In this document: in pieces, positions 1-6,148 of the stretch
How the letters are laid out: each line of letters begins with the position of its first letter
Position numbering within the stretch: the first letter of the stretch is position 1
NCBI GenBank assembly: GCA_022424815.1
Contig: JAKMGS010000103.1
Coordinates: 1 to 6,250 of the forward strand
Direction: 5' to 3'
DNA: 6,250 bases
Source: Schleiferiaceae bacterium
Lineage (GTDB): Bacteria > Bacteroidota > Bacteroidia > Flavobacteriales > Schleiferiaceae
Notes under the pieces: model-generated
What the model was told of the DNA's origin: nothing
The model's input: the letters and a program-made list of their open reading frames with translations, nothing else
The model's database searches: none
Translations under genes and position numbers: made by a program

Positions 1-274
1 TCGCGGTGACATGAGCATCGTGGGACCGCGTCCTGAGCGTAAATTCTATTTCGATCAGATCATAGAATCGGCCCCGCAATACAGGTACCTATTAAGGGTA
101 AAACCCGGCATCACTTCTTGGGGAATGGTAAAGTTTGGGTATGCAGAGAATGTGGAAGAAATGCTCGAACGCGCTCGATACGACTTGATCTACACTGAAA
201 ATATTACCCTTCTTAACGATATCAAAATCCTCTTCTATACCTTAGTCATTGTCTTACAAGGACGAGGCAAATAA
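1..274 (+). CDS. Sugar transferase (polyprenyl-phosphate hexose-1-phosphate transferase), 3' end only
   Basis: This is the C-terminal 90 or so residues of a bacterial sugar transferase of the WcaJ/WbaP/PglC superfamily. These membrane enzymes move a sugar-1-phosphate from a nucleotide sugar to undecaprenyl phosphate, the first step in building exopolysaccharide, capsule or O-antigen repeats. The reading frame is open to the left edge, and the family hallmark RGDMSIVGPRPE lies at its very start, so the ATG at 11 is an internal Met and not the start. Further family signatures follow: KPGITSWG (usually KPGITGWA), a YDLIY block, then LLNDIKILFYT and a terminal GRGK. The N-terminal membrane part and the catalytic Asp-Glu region lie outside the window. 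The sugar substrate cannot be told from this piece. The next gene starts 21 bases downstream on the same strand. Family call is firm. Confidence 0.93.
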   Translation, partial: RGDMSIVGPRPERKFYFDQIIESAPQYRYLLRVKPGITSWGMVKFGYAENVEEMLERARYDLIYTENITLLNDIKILFYTLVIVLQGRGK

Positions 275-295
275 GAACCACACAAACCCAAATAC

Positions 296-1183
296 ATGAA
301 GAACATCGCAGTAATCGGAGCAGGAACCATGGGCAATGGTATCGCACATGTTTTCGCTCAAAGCGGATTTAACGTTCAACTCTTTGATATTAGCGAAGAC
401 GCCTTGCAGCGTGCCCTAGCCACCATTGGTAAAAATATGGACCGCCAAATCGCCAAAGAACTGCTGAGCGAAGCTGATAAGGCAGCGGCGTTGGACAGAT
501 TACAAACGGGCACTGACCTTGGTGCCGCCGTGGCAGCCGCTGATCTTGTAGTTGAAGTAGCCACTGAGAATACCGCTATCAAGTTCCAATTGTTCAAGGA
601 CTTGGACGAATTGGCCCCAGCGAATTGTATTCTTGCCTCCAATACCTCTTCCATTTCCATCACCAAGATTGCGGCACAAACTTCACGCCCGGACAAAGTG
701 ATTGGCATGCACTTCATGAATCCTGTTCCGGTGATGAAACTCGTCGAAATCATCAATGGATATAGTACTTCGAAGGAAACCACCGATGCAGTTGTGAAGA
801 TGAGCGCATCCCTAGGCAAGGTTCCTGTGAGCTGCAACGACTATCCCGGCTTCGTCGCCAACCGCATTTTGATGCCGATGATCAATGAAGCCATCATCGC
901 ACTGCATGAAGGTGTGGCCGGCGTGCAAGAGATCGATACCATTATGAAATTAGGTATGGCGCACCCGATGGGTCCATTGCAATTGGCCGATTTCATTGGC
1001 CTAGACGTATGCTTAAGCATTTTGAATGTGCTCTACGACGGCCTAGGAAATACTAAATACGCCCCTTGCCCATTGCTCGTCAATATGGTCACCGCAGGTA
1101 AGAAAGGGGTGAAATCCGGCGAAGGATTCTACGATTATTCAGAAGGCGTGAAAAATGCCACAGTCAGTCAACAATTTATTTAA
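296..1183 (+). CDS. hbd: 3-hydroxybutyryl-CoA dehydrogenase
   Basis: Cytoplasmic NAD(P)-dependent enzyme that interconverts (S)-3-hydroxyacyl-CoA and 3-oxoacyl-CoA, used in short-chain fatty acid oxidation, butanoate metabolism or phenylacetate breakdown. The 295-residue length is normal for the single-domain-pair bacterial form. The N-terminal Rossmann fold shows GAGTMGNGIA (residues 8-17) and ends its second strand in Asp31, which normally contacts the NAD ribose. By family spacing the active site is Ser118, His139 (in GMHFMNPVPVMKLVE), Glu151 and Asn189 (in GFVANRI). The C-terminal helical domain carries GMAHPMGPLQLADFIGLD and the closing KSGEGFYDY. The ATG at 296 is directly followed by the Rossmann strand, so the start is secure even though its leader is only A-rich with no Shine-Dalgarno. 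It probably shares a transcript with the genes on either side. Physiological direction cannot be told because no thiolase or crotonase gene is adjacent. The symbol is by family; paaH or mmgB homologues look alike. Confidence 0.95.
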   Translation: MKNIAVIGAGTMGNGIAHVFAQSGFNVQLFDISEDALQRALATIGKNMDRQIAKELLSEADKAAALDRLQTGTDLGAAVAAADLVVEVATENTAIKFQLFKDLDELAPANCILASNTSSISITKIAAQTSRPDKVIGMHFMNPVPVMKLVEIINGYSTSKETTDAVVKMSASLGKVPVSCNDYPGFVANRILMPMINEAIIALHEGVAGVQEIDTIMKLGMAHPMGPLQLADFIGLDVCLSILNVLYDGLGNTKYAPCPLLVNMVTAGKKGVKSGEGFYDYSEGVKNATVSQQFI

Positions 1184-1193
1184 TACCCTCACT

Positions 1194-2375
1194 ATGAAAC
1201 TACACGCTATTGCCGCTGCCCTACTGTTCTCAACGGCAGCCTTTGCCCAAGTAGATTTGATCAACAAGGTCAAAGAGAATGGTGCCGATGCACCCCTAGG
1301 CTACGAATGGGAAACCATCGTAGATATTGAAGCAACCCCAATTAAGAACCAAGGTGCCTCAGGAACTTGTTGGTCTTACGCCACGACCTCATTTGTAGAA
1401 AGTGAGATGATAAGAATGGGCAAAGAGCCTATCGATATCTCAGAAATGTATACCGTGCGTAAGGTATATGAAGATAAGGCCGAAAAATACGTTCGTCTAC
1501 ACGGCTATTTGAACTTCGCACAAGGTGGTGCCTTGCCAGATGTTATCTATGTCATCAAACATTACGGCGCCGTACCGCAAGAAGTGTATAGCGGTTTGAA
1601 TTACGGTACTGAAATTAACCGCCACGGCGAAATGGAAGCTGCATTAAAAGGAATAGTGGATGCCGTTATTGATAACAAAAACGGTAAAATATCCCCTAGC
1701 TGGAAAATTGGCTTCAGTGGCGTTTTAGATTCATACTTGGGTGATGAACCTGCACAATTTGGATACAACGGCAAGACGTACACCCCACGAACTTTTGCGG
1801 ATGAGGTGGTAGGGATTAACCCGGACAACTACGTGCAACTCACCTCTTGGACGCACCACGAGATGTACGCACCATGCCAAATTCAAGTTCCTGACAACTG
1901 GACTTGGGGCATGTCCTATAACCTTCCACTAGACCAAATGATGGAAGCCATCAATTCCTCGCTGGAGGCAGGCTACCCAGTGGCTTGGGCCTGTGATGTA
2001 AGCGACAAGGGTTTTTCTATTAAGAATGGTATCGCCGTTATGCCCAATCAAAGTTGGGGCGATATGACTTCAGATGAGGCGCAAGCTATCTATTCTGCGC
2101 CTCATGAAGAGGCAGTCATTGATCAACAAATGCGTCAAGAGCAATATGATAATTACTTGACTCAAGACGACCACGGTATGGTTATCCAAGGTATGGTTAA
2201 AGATCAAGAGGGCAACATTTTCTACATCATCAAGAACTCTTGGGGTGATATCCCTAATGATTATCGTCCAGGATACCTATACGCTTCTGAGAGTTATGTC
2301 CGCTTGAAAACCATTAGCGTAATGATGCACGCAGACTCTGTAGAGAAGTCAATAAAAAAGAAATTGGGACTGTAA
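1194..2375 (+). CDS. Secreted C1 (papain-fold) cysteine peptidase, bleomycin hydrolase/aminopeptidase C-like
   Basis: A 393-residue cysteine peptidase. A frame extends back to an ATG at 1155 inside the preceding gene, but the ATG at 1194 is preferred. It gives a clean Sec signal peptide (MKLHAIAAALLFSTAAFAQ, likely cut after Ala18) and begins 10 bases after the hbd stop. The papain signature follows: oxyanion-hole Gln53 and nucleophile Cys59 in NQGASGTCWSYA, His327 in DDHGMVIQG, and Asn348 in IKNSWG. All key residues are present, so the enzyme should be active. The long insert between Cys and His and the overall size resemble bleomycin hydrolase/aminopeptidase C (C1B) more than plant-type papains, and there is no separate pro-domain. 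Classical C1B enzymes are cytoplasmic, whereas this one is predicted to be exported to the periplasm or beyond. It has a basic, hydrophobic-ended C-terminus (KSIKKKLGL). A strong terminator begins 22 bases after the stop. Substrate is unknown; peptide scavenging is an inference. Confidence 0.9.
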   Translation: MKLHAIAAALLFSTAAFAQVDLINKVKENGADAPLGYEWETIVDIEATPIKNQGASGTCWSYATTSFVESEMIRMGKEPIDISEMYTVRKVYEDKAEKYVRLHGYLNFAQGGALPDVIYVIKHYGAVPQEVYSGLNYGTEINRHGEMEAALKGIVDAVIDNKNGKISPSWKIGFSGVLDSYLGDEPAQFGYNGKTYTPRTFADEVVGINPDNYVQLTSWTHHEMYAPCQIQVPDNWTWGMSYNLPLDQMMEAINSSLEAGYPVAWACDVSDKGFSIKNGIAVMPNQSWGDMTSDEAQAIYSAPHEEAVIDQQMRQEQYDNYLTQDDHGMVIQGMVKDQEGNIFYIIKNSWGDIPNDYRPGYLYASESYVRLKTISVMMHADSVEKSIKKKLGL

Positions 2376-2396
2376 ATCTGTTCTCCTCTTATAATG

Positions 2397-2428
2397 AGCC
2401 GCTTACCCTCAGGTGAGCGGCTTTTTTT
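2397..2428 (+). terminator. Rho-independent terminator of the sugar transferase-hbd-peptidase run
   Basis: An 11-bp stem (2397-2407 paired with 2412-2422, one G-U pair, rich in G+C) closes a four-base loop (CTCA) and runs straight into seven Ts (2422-2428). It lies just after the peptidase stop and is oriented for the + strand. On the - strand the same hairpin is followed by mixed sequence without a T run, so it should work mainly in one direction. The last codons and the stop (2409-2411) of the convergent PAP2 gene fall inside it. Confidence 0.9.
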
Positions 2429-3023
2429 GTGCCCTTTGAGACACGGCAAAAACCACTAAGGCAAGACTCATGCCCAATACTGCGCCCGCCATAACGTCGG
2501 CAATCCAATGCACCATTAGATATACCCTGGAAATTGCGACTGCAATGGCACAAAAGGCAGCAAAGAGCTGAATAACAGGACGACGCCAGTGCAAGGCAAT
2601 TAGGGTAAAAAATACGAAAGCTGTAGTCGTATGCCCGCTTGGAAAGGCGAATTGTAGCGGAAGCTCGAGATCTGTGGCCAATTGTGTTTGACTCCACTCT
2701 ATGACCCCCATGGGTCGTGGTGAGGAAGTGAAAACTAACTTCTTCAGTATTTGAACTAAGGCACTTGACAAAATACCCGCTGCCAGAAACTCACCGGCCC
2801 ACCACCAAGACTTTCTAAGAGCGTATACTAAGATGACTATCAAAATCATAGGCCATTCACCCCAACCAGTAACGAAACCCATCAAAGCATATCCTCTTGG
2901 CGAATACCACATGTTATGTAAGGCCAATTGTGCATCGACCTTGTCCGGATGAAAGAATAAAAAAATCCCGCAGGCCATAATAAATAGGACTGCGGGTATA
3001 GCGAAATACGGGATGTTCTTCAT
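2409..3023 (-). CDS. PAP2-family phosphatase (lipid phosphatase, integral membrane)
   Basis: A 204-residue membrane protein of the phosphatidic acid phosphatase type 2 superfamily. Members remove phosphate from lipid phosphates such as phosphatidate, phosphatidylglycerophosphate or undecaprenyl diphosphate, with the active site facing the periplasm. The three phosphatase motifs are visible: a Lys95...Arg103-Pro104 block (KLVFTSSPRP), PSGH at 128-131 with His131, and SRVYLMVHWIAD at 165-176 with Arg166, nucleophile His172 and Asp176. Motif 1 has seven residues between Lys95 and Arg-Pro instead of the classical six. Hydrophobic segments lie near 5-24, 58-69, 77-93, 133-144, 150-164 and 177-194, which fits the usual six-helix fold. 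The ATG at 3023 is chosen over one 15 codons upstream because it overlaps the stop of the START-like gene as TAATG and opens directly into the first helix. The 3' end lies within the opposing operon's terminator hairpin. The lipid substrate cannot be inferred. Confidence 0.9.
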   Translation of the reverse strand: MKNIPYFAIPAVLFIMACGIFLFFHPDKVDAQLALHNMWYSPRGYALMGFVTGWGEWPMILIVILVYALRKSWWWAGEFLAAGILSSALVQILKKLVFTSSPRPMGVIEWSQTQLATDLELPLQFAFPSGHTTTAFVFFTLIALHWRRPVIQLFAAFCAIAVAISRVYLMVHWIADVMAGAVLGMSLALVVFAVSQRAQKKPLT

Positions 3024-3409
3024 TAAGCCCCGATAATGTGCTGTAATTCGTGGATCTGGCTTTCCCAAAGTTGTTTAGCCTCCTCTACTTCATCATTTTC
3101 CGCAAAGTCGGTAACAATCACTGAGGTATCGTGAGTAATGGCATCTACCTCTATGCGGAATTCAAAGTAGCAATCAAGACCTTCTTCTTCATCATTAAGC
3201 CACCTGAAACGGACCATTTTATCTTGTTGCTTTTTCAACAACCTAGCTTGTTCCTCTGAACCATCCCAAAAGAATGTGAATACCTCCGTGCGTGAATTCA
3301 CGTCATCACAAAACCACTCACTCAAACCTGAAGGAGTACTCAAAAAGGGAAAGAGCATTTTTGGAGATGCGCGTAAGGGGAATTCTAATTCAAATTTTTC
3401 TTTTTCCAT
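3023..3409 (-). CDS. START-like (SRPBCC superfamily) domain protein
   Basis: A 128-residue soluble protein of the START-like/AHSA1-related family that recurs in Flavobacteriia; I recognise the pattern, including FPFLSTPSGLSEWF (20-33), FTFFWDGSEEQARLL (44-58), VRFRWLNDEE (66-75), YFEFRI (81-86) and VIVTDFAENDEVEEAKQLW (97-115). The fold is a helix-grip cavity that in relatives binds a hydrophobic ligand or a partner protein; no ligand is known to me for this family. The ATG at 3409 is used because it gives the conserved MEKEKFELEF start; a longer reading to 3496 adds 29 residues that do not look like part of the domain. The protein is quite acidic towards its C-terminus. It is the first gene of a two-gene - strand operon, and its TAA overlaps the ATG of the PAP2 gene by one base, which suggests coupled translation. 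The family assignment is sure; the function is unknown. Confidence 0.9.
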   Translation of the reverse strand: MEKEKFELEFPLRASPKMLFPFLSTPSGLSEWFCDDVNSRTEVFTFFWDGSEEQARLLKKQQDKMVRFRWLNDEEEGLDCYFEFRIEVDAITHDTSVIVTDFAENDEVEEAKQLWESQIHELQHIIGA

Positions 3410-3427
3410 GGTAAGTCTATAGTGTTT

Positions 3428-3457
3428 GCAATATAACACGGTAGGGCAAAATTCCAA
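3428..3457 (-). promoter_or_regulatory. Possible Bacteroidota-type promoter for the START-like/PAP2 operon
   Basis: On the - strand a TTG (3455-3457) is followed after 19 bases by TATATTGC (3428-3435), a partial match to the Bacteroidota -33 TTG / -7 TAnnTTTG pattern with suitable spacing. Transcription would begin close to 3420, leaving only about 12 bases before the ATG at 3409. The match is incomplete, and the neighbouring divergent gene also needs a promoter in this 95-base interval, so this is tentative. Confidence 0.3.
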
Positions 3458-3504
3458 GAGTTTCAGGGATTTTGTTAATTTCAATCCGCTATTCACACGC
3501 TCAT

Positions 3505-4716
3505 ATGAAACAAAACTCCTCCATCTTTACCCAAGCCATTATCTGGGTAGCTGCACTAGGGTATTTCGTAGACATTTACGACCTTCTCTTATTCAGTATT
3601 ATCAGAATTCCTTCCCTCGAATCTATAGGTGTAGAAAATGTCTCAGACGTCGGCTTATTAATACTGAATACCCAAATGTTTGGATTACTATTAGGAGGAA
3701 TTATTTGGGGAGTATTAGGTGATAAGCTTGGGCGAACCAAAGTTCTTTTTCTCTCAATAGCGCTCTACTCGATCGGGAATATTCTTAATGGTTTTGTTCA
3801 AACTGGAACCCAATATGCCGTAATACGTTTCATAGCTGGCATTGGCCTAGCTGGTGAGCTTGGCGCTGGTATCACCTTGGTATCTGAACTATTGCCTAAA
3901 GAAAAGCGCGGTATAGGCACTTCGGTAGTCGCTGGTGTAGGACTTACGGGTGCAATCTTGGCATTTTTCATTGCTCAATGGTTTGATTGGCGCACCTGCT
4001 ACTTCATTGGAGGTGGATTAGGTCTCGCTCTACTGCTTTTACGATTAAGTGTATTTGAAAGCGGATTATTCGAGAAAATGGAGAAAAATGTAAATGTTAT
4101 TCGAGGTAATTTTTTCATGCTTTTTAACAAACGTGAAAGATTCATGCGTTATTTAAGAAGCATATTGATTGGACTTCCTACATGGTTTGTTGTAGGCATC
4201 CTAATCTCGTTTTCCCCTGAATTTGCTCATCATTTAGGAATTCAAGATACTATTGATCCAGGAATCGGTATTATGATTTCATATTCCGCTATAGCTGTGG
4301 GAGATGTCATCATAGGTCTCCTTTCGCAACGCCTGCAATCACGAAAGCAAGCGATGCATATTTTCTATGGCATCACTATCCTCGGTATGTTGTTATTCTT
4401 CACCTCTACAACAGCGATACAACTATATATTTCTACAGGAATAATGGGATTTGGAACTGGATTTTGGGCCGTATTCGTAACTATTGGCGCAGAAAATTTT
4501 GGGACCAATTTGCGTGCCACAGCGGCCACAACGATTCCCAATATGGTTCGCGGCTCGCTCAATGGAATAACCGCAATTTTCCTAGGATTAGGCAGCTATA
4601 TGAGCTATGTAACCAGTGGAATCATCACGGCATTCATCGTAATGGCCATCACGTATTGGGCAATTTCGGGCCTTGACGAAACCTTTGGACGTGATTTGGA
4701 TTTTATGGAAGACTAA
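3505..4716 (+). CDS. Major facilitator superfamily transporter (MHS/AAHS-like)
   Basis: A 403-residue inner-membrane secondary transporter with the size and roughly 12 hydrophobic segments of the MFS. The first helix contains GYFVDIYDLLLF (19-30), with the Asp-x-x-Asp pair typical of the metabolite:H+ symporter and aromatic-acid:H+ symporter branches. The family loop motif between helices 2 and 3 is GVLGDKLGRTK (69-79). Helix 4 begins with RFIAGIGLAGELGAG (108-122), followed by a VSELLPKEKRG loop. The second half has the mirror-position element ENFGTNLRAT (330-339), comparable to the E-x-F-P-T-x-x-R-A-T loop of related proteins. The start at 3505 is the first ATG and leads directly into helix 1; a longer reading would need a TTG at 3472. 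The central loop (about 190-215) is basic, as expected for the cytoplasm. The gene is divergent from the START-like gene with 95 bases between them. The substrate cannot be told; organic acids or sugars are both possible. Confidence 0.92.
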   Translation: MKQNSSIFTQAIIWVAALGYFVDIYDLLLFSIIRIPSLESIGVENVSDVGLLILNTQMFGLLLGGIIWGVLGDKLGRTKVLFLSIALYSIGNILNGFVQTGTQYAVIRFIAGIGLAGELGAGITLVSELLPKEKRGIGTSVVAGVGLTGAILAFFIAQWFDWRTCYFIGGGLGLALLLLRLSVFESGLFEKMEKNVNVIRGNFFMLFNKRERFMRYLRSILIGLPTWFVVGILISFSPEFAHHLGIQDTIDPGIGIMISYSAIAVGDVIIGLLSQRLQSRKQAMHIFYGITILGMLLFFTSTTAIQLYISTGIMGFGTGFWAVFVTIGAENFGTNLRATAATTIPNMVRGSLNGITAIFLGLGSYMSYVTSGIITAFIVMAITYWAISGLDETFGRDLDFMED

Positions 4717-4841
4717 GGACCGTAACAGGGTTTAATCACTTCCGTATATCCCGCGATTCTTTCAAATTTAAGATGTACCTTTCTATACACTCAAGCGTCA
4801 CAGTGTAATAACTAGATCTGAAAAGTCAAACCGAATAACTA
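4717..4841. other. Intergenic region before the membrane protein gene
   Basis: 125 bases of A+T-rich DNA between the transporter stop and the next ATG. I see no convincing terminator here. A TACCTTTC at 4776-4783 matches five of the six fixed bases of the Bacteroidota -7 element TAnnTTTG, but no TTG stands at the expected distance upstream. The last bases before the ATG (CCGAATAACTA) carry no Shine-Dalgarno. A separate promoter for the next gene is therefore possible but unproven. Confidence 0.4.
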
Positions 4842-5969
4842 ATGAAACCCAAGCACCTTCTTCTTCCTATCATTCTTATTGCCCCCTTATACTTACTAGG
4901 TCAAGAAATAATGGATGCAGCCAAAGTCGCAGCAGGAAACAATCTTATTGTTGAACAGTTAGCGGCTCAATTAGGATTTACGGCAAGTCCATTTTTTGGT
5001 GTGTTTCTTACTTCCATTGCCTCGCATTTAGATATAGGGTCAGAATTTATCAGAAGTAGCCCAATTTATGGTAACATATTCATTTTAATCATCAGCGGAC
5101 TATTGACTTTCGCTAAGCCAATTATCAGTGGTTTGAGTGGCTTCCTGGGACCTGCTAAGGCACCATTAGCTGCCGTGAGTACTGGGATTGAATGGGTTGA
5201 AGGACATGCCACAGCTGCAATTTTTGCATTAGCCGCCATAGGGTGGTACATATCCACACCTGATCAATTAAGTAGCGAGTCGGTCGTAATGTTGGGATTC
5301 GCGATGCCCTTCAAAATGGCATTTGTATTGTTTGTAGGGCTGACTTACCTAACAATGGTATCCACGGTGAGACTGATGATTGATCTTCTGGTTTTAATTA
5401 TTCCTATACCCTTTATAGATACTGTTTTACTTGCATTAAAGTACATATTCACCACAGGCTTAGTAGCCATTAGTATTTTCTTCCCAAAGTTGGCCTTGGT
5501 GATTCTAGCATTATTCTATGTTCTTGCCTGGATATTGTACCGCAGATCGAAAAGGGTTGCGGTCAAACAAAGGATTCTACTCATGGAACCTATGTTTCAT
5601 AAAGTGAAATTTCTGCGTCGCTTTACATTAAAAAGCTACGCTCAATCAAAGCATATTGATGGTGATGTCTACCCTATATTTCTAGCAGAGAAAAGAAAAC
5701 CGTTTAAACGTCATAGAAAAATATTCATCTCCTTTTCGAATAATGGAGTCGAGCTCATCCAATCAAAAACATTTCTTTTTAAAGAGAAACGTGAATCAGT
5801 ATACATTACTAGTATTAAAAGTGGTCTCACCAGGTGTCGATTATTCCAAGATGATGTAGCTATTGGATTTACTTCTAGTGTTTACAAGAAGGACCTTAGT
5901 GCATATGTGGATAGTGAAGAATCCGAATCTTCTGAAGAGGACATTAAATCTCTGGCATTAAACGGATAA
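4842..5969 (+). CDS. Multi-pass membrane protein of unknown function with C-terminal soluble part and acidic tail
   Basis: A 375-residue protein I do not recognise with confidence. Residues 5-20 form a hydrophobic, signal-like segment ending in LLGQE, without a lipobox. A mildly amphipathic stretch follows (22-45). Further hydrophobic segments lie near 46-62, 78-90, 123-137, 148-173, 178-197, 201-214 and 217-233. RRSKR (234-238) marks the cytoplasmic side. Residues 240-345 look soluble and rich in Lys/Arg with beta-like patterning. The end is an acidic Ser/Glu tail (VDSEESESSEEDIK, 356-369). The membrane half, with Gly/Pro-rich loops (GFLGPAKAPLAA, 100-111) and a terminal helix followed by Arg/Lys, faintly resembles DUF4126-type proteins. 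That is from memory and unproven, and such proteins usually lack a C-terminal extension. The start at 4842 is the first ATG and gives a plausible Lys-containing n-region. Base composition is more A+T-rich than in the left half of the window. The coding call is strong; no function is proposed. Confidence 0.85.
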   Translation: MKPKHLLLPIILIAPLYLLGQEIMDAAKVAAGNNLIVEQLAAQLGFTASPFFGVFLTSIASHLDIGSEFIRSSPIYGNIFILIISGLLTFAKPIISGLSGFLGPAKAPLAAVSTGIEWVEGHATAAIFALAAIGWYISTPDQLSSESVVMLGFAMPFKMAFVLFVGLTYLTMVSTVRLMIDLLVLIIPIPFIDTVLLALKYIFTTGLVAISIFFPKLALVILALFYVLAWILYRRSKRVAVKQRILLMEPMFHKVKFLRRFTLKSYAQSKHIDGDVYPIFLAEKRKPFKRHRKIFISFSNNGVELIQSKTFLFKEKRESVYITSIKSGLTRCRLFQDDVAIGFTSSVYKKDLSAYVDSEESESSEEDIKSLALNG

Positions 5970-6002
5970 GATTGGTAATTAGATTGATCTATTACCCCAA
6001 TC
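5970..6002 (+). repeat. Inverted repeat (stem-loop) directly after the membrane protein gene
   Basis: GATTGGTAAT (5970-5979) can pair with ATTACCCCAATC (5991-6002), leaving a two-base C bulge and an 11-base loop. It begins on the base after the stop codon, which is where a 3' processing or termination structure would sit. The stem is A+T-rich and no T run follows, so it is not a standard intrinsic terminator. It may stabilise the mRNA end or be chance. Confidence 0.4.
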
Positions 6003-6148
6003 AAAGTATTCTTATCAATTGCGTATTACAGGTGCTAAAGATTCCTGCATAGTTTGTAGTCTGGTCAATGTGAATCTATTGCTTGAATTCTCGTTAATAA
6101 GTATATTGTTCCCAAACTAAACTTAAAATCAAGCTATTTACAGCTATT
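6003..6148. other. Intergenic region before the last partial gene
   Basis: About 145 bases of A+T-rich sequence. A frame open from 5983 to 6120 has only TTG codons as possible starts, no recognisable leader and no family pattern, so I do not call it a gene. The right half holds a possible promoter, listed separately. I see no RNA gene or repeat here. Confidence 0.5.
6079..6109 (+). promoter_or_regulatory. Possible promoter for the last partial gene
   Basis: TTG (6079-6081) is followed after 20 bases by TATATTGT (6102-6109), a partial fit to the Bacteroidota -33/-7 pattern, about 40 bases before the ATG at 6149. Spacing is right but the -7 box lacks the final TG of TTTG. Such A+T-rich matches occur often by chance. 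Confidence 0.25.

Noticed and set aside
376..837. Open - strand frame of 153 codons inside the dehydrogenase gene
   Set aside because: It is antisense to a well-supported hbd gene with full catalytic motifs; its translation is low-complexity Ser/Ala/Val-rich and resembles no family.
1155..1193. Longer start for the C1 peptidase, overlapping hbd
   Set aside because: It would put 13 polar residues in front of an intact Sec signal peptide; the ATG at 1194 gives a normal exported protein and standard spacing.
2389..2697. Open - strand frame overlapping the PAP2 gene in another phase
   Set aside because: It is a Cys/Ser/Arg-rich shadow of the PAP2 gene, which has all three catalytic motifs in the correct frame.
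3024..3068. Longer start for the PAP2 protein (15 extra residues)
   Set aside because: The extension is polar and overlaps the START-like gene; the TAATG junction at 3023 is the natural start.
3410..3496. Longer start for the START-like protein (29 extra residues)
   Set aside because: The extra residues lie outside the domain and would consume the divergent promoter region; family members begin at MEKEKFELEF or close to it.
4464..4676. Open + strand frame within the transporter gene
   Set aside because: It is an out-of-frame shadow of the MFS gene, rich in Arg/His/Asn, with no independent support.
4717..4841. Terminator or riboswitch after the transporter
   Set aside because: Only very short inverted pairs (such as CAC-A-GTG near 4800) are visible, with no stable stem, T run or known aptamer pattern.
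5983..6120. Possible small protein between the membrane protein and the last gene
   Set aside because: It has no ATG or GTG early in the frame, no leader signal and no recognisable pattern; 45 open codons are expected by chance.
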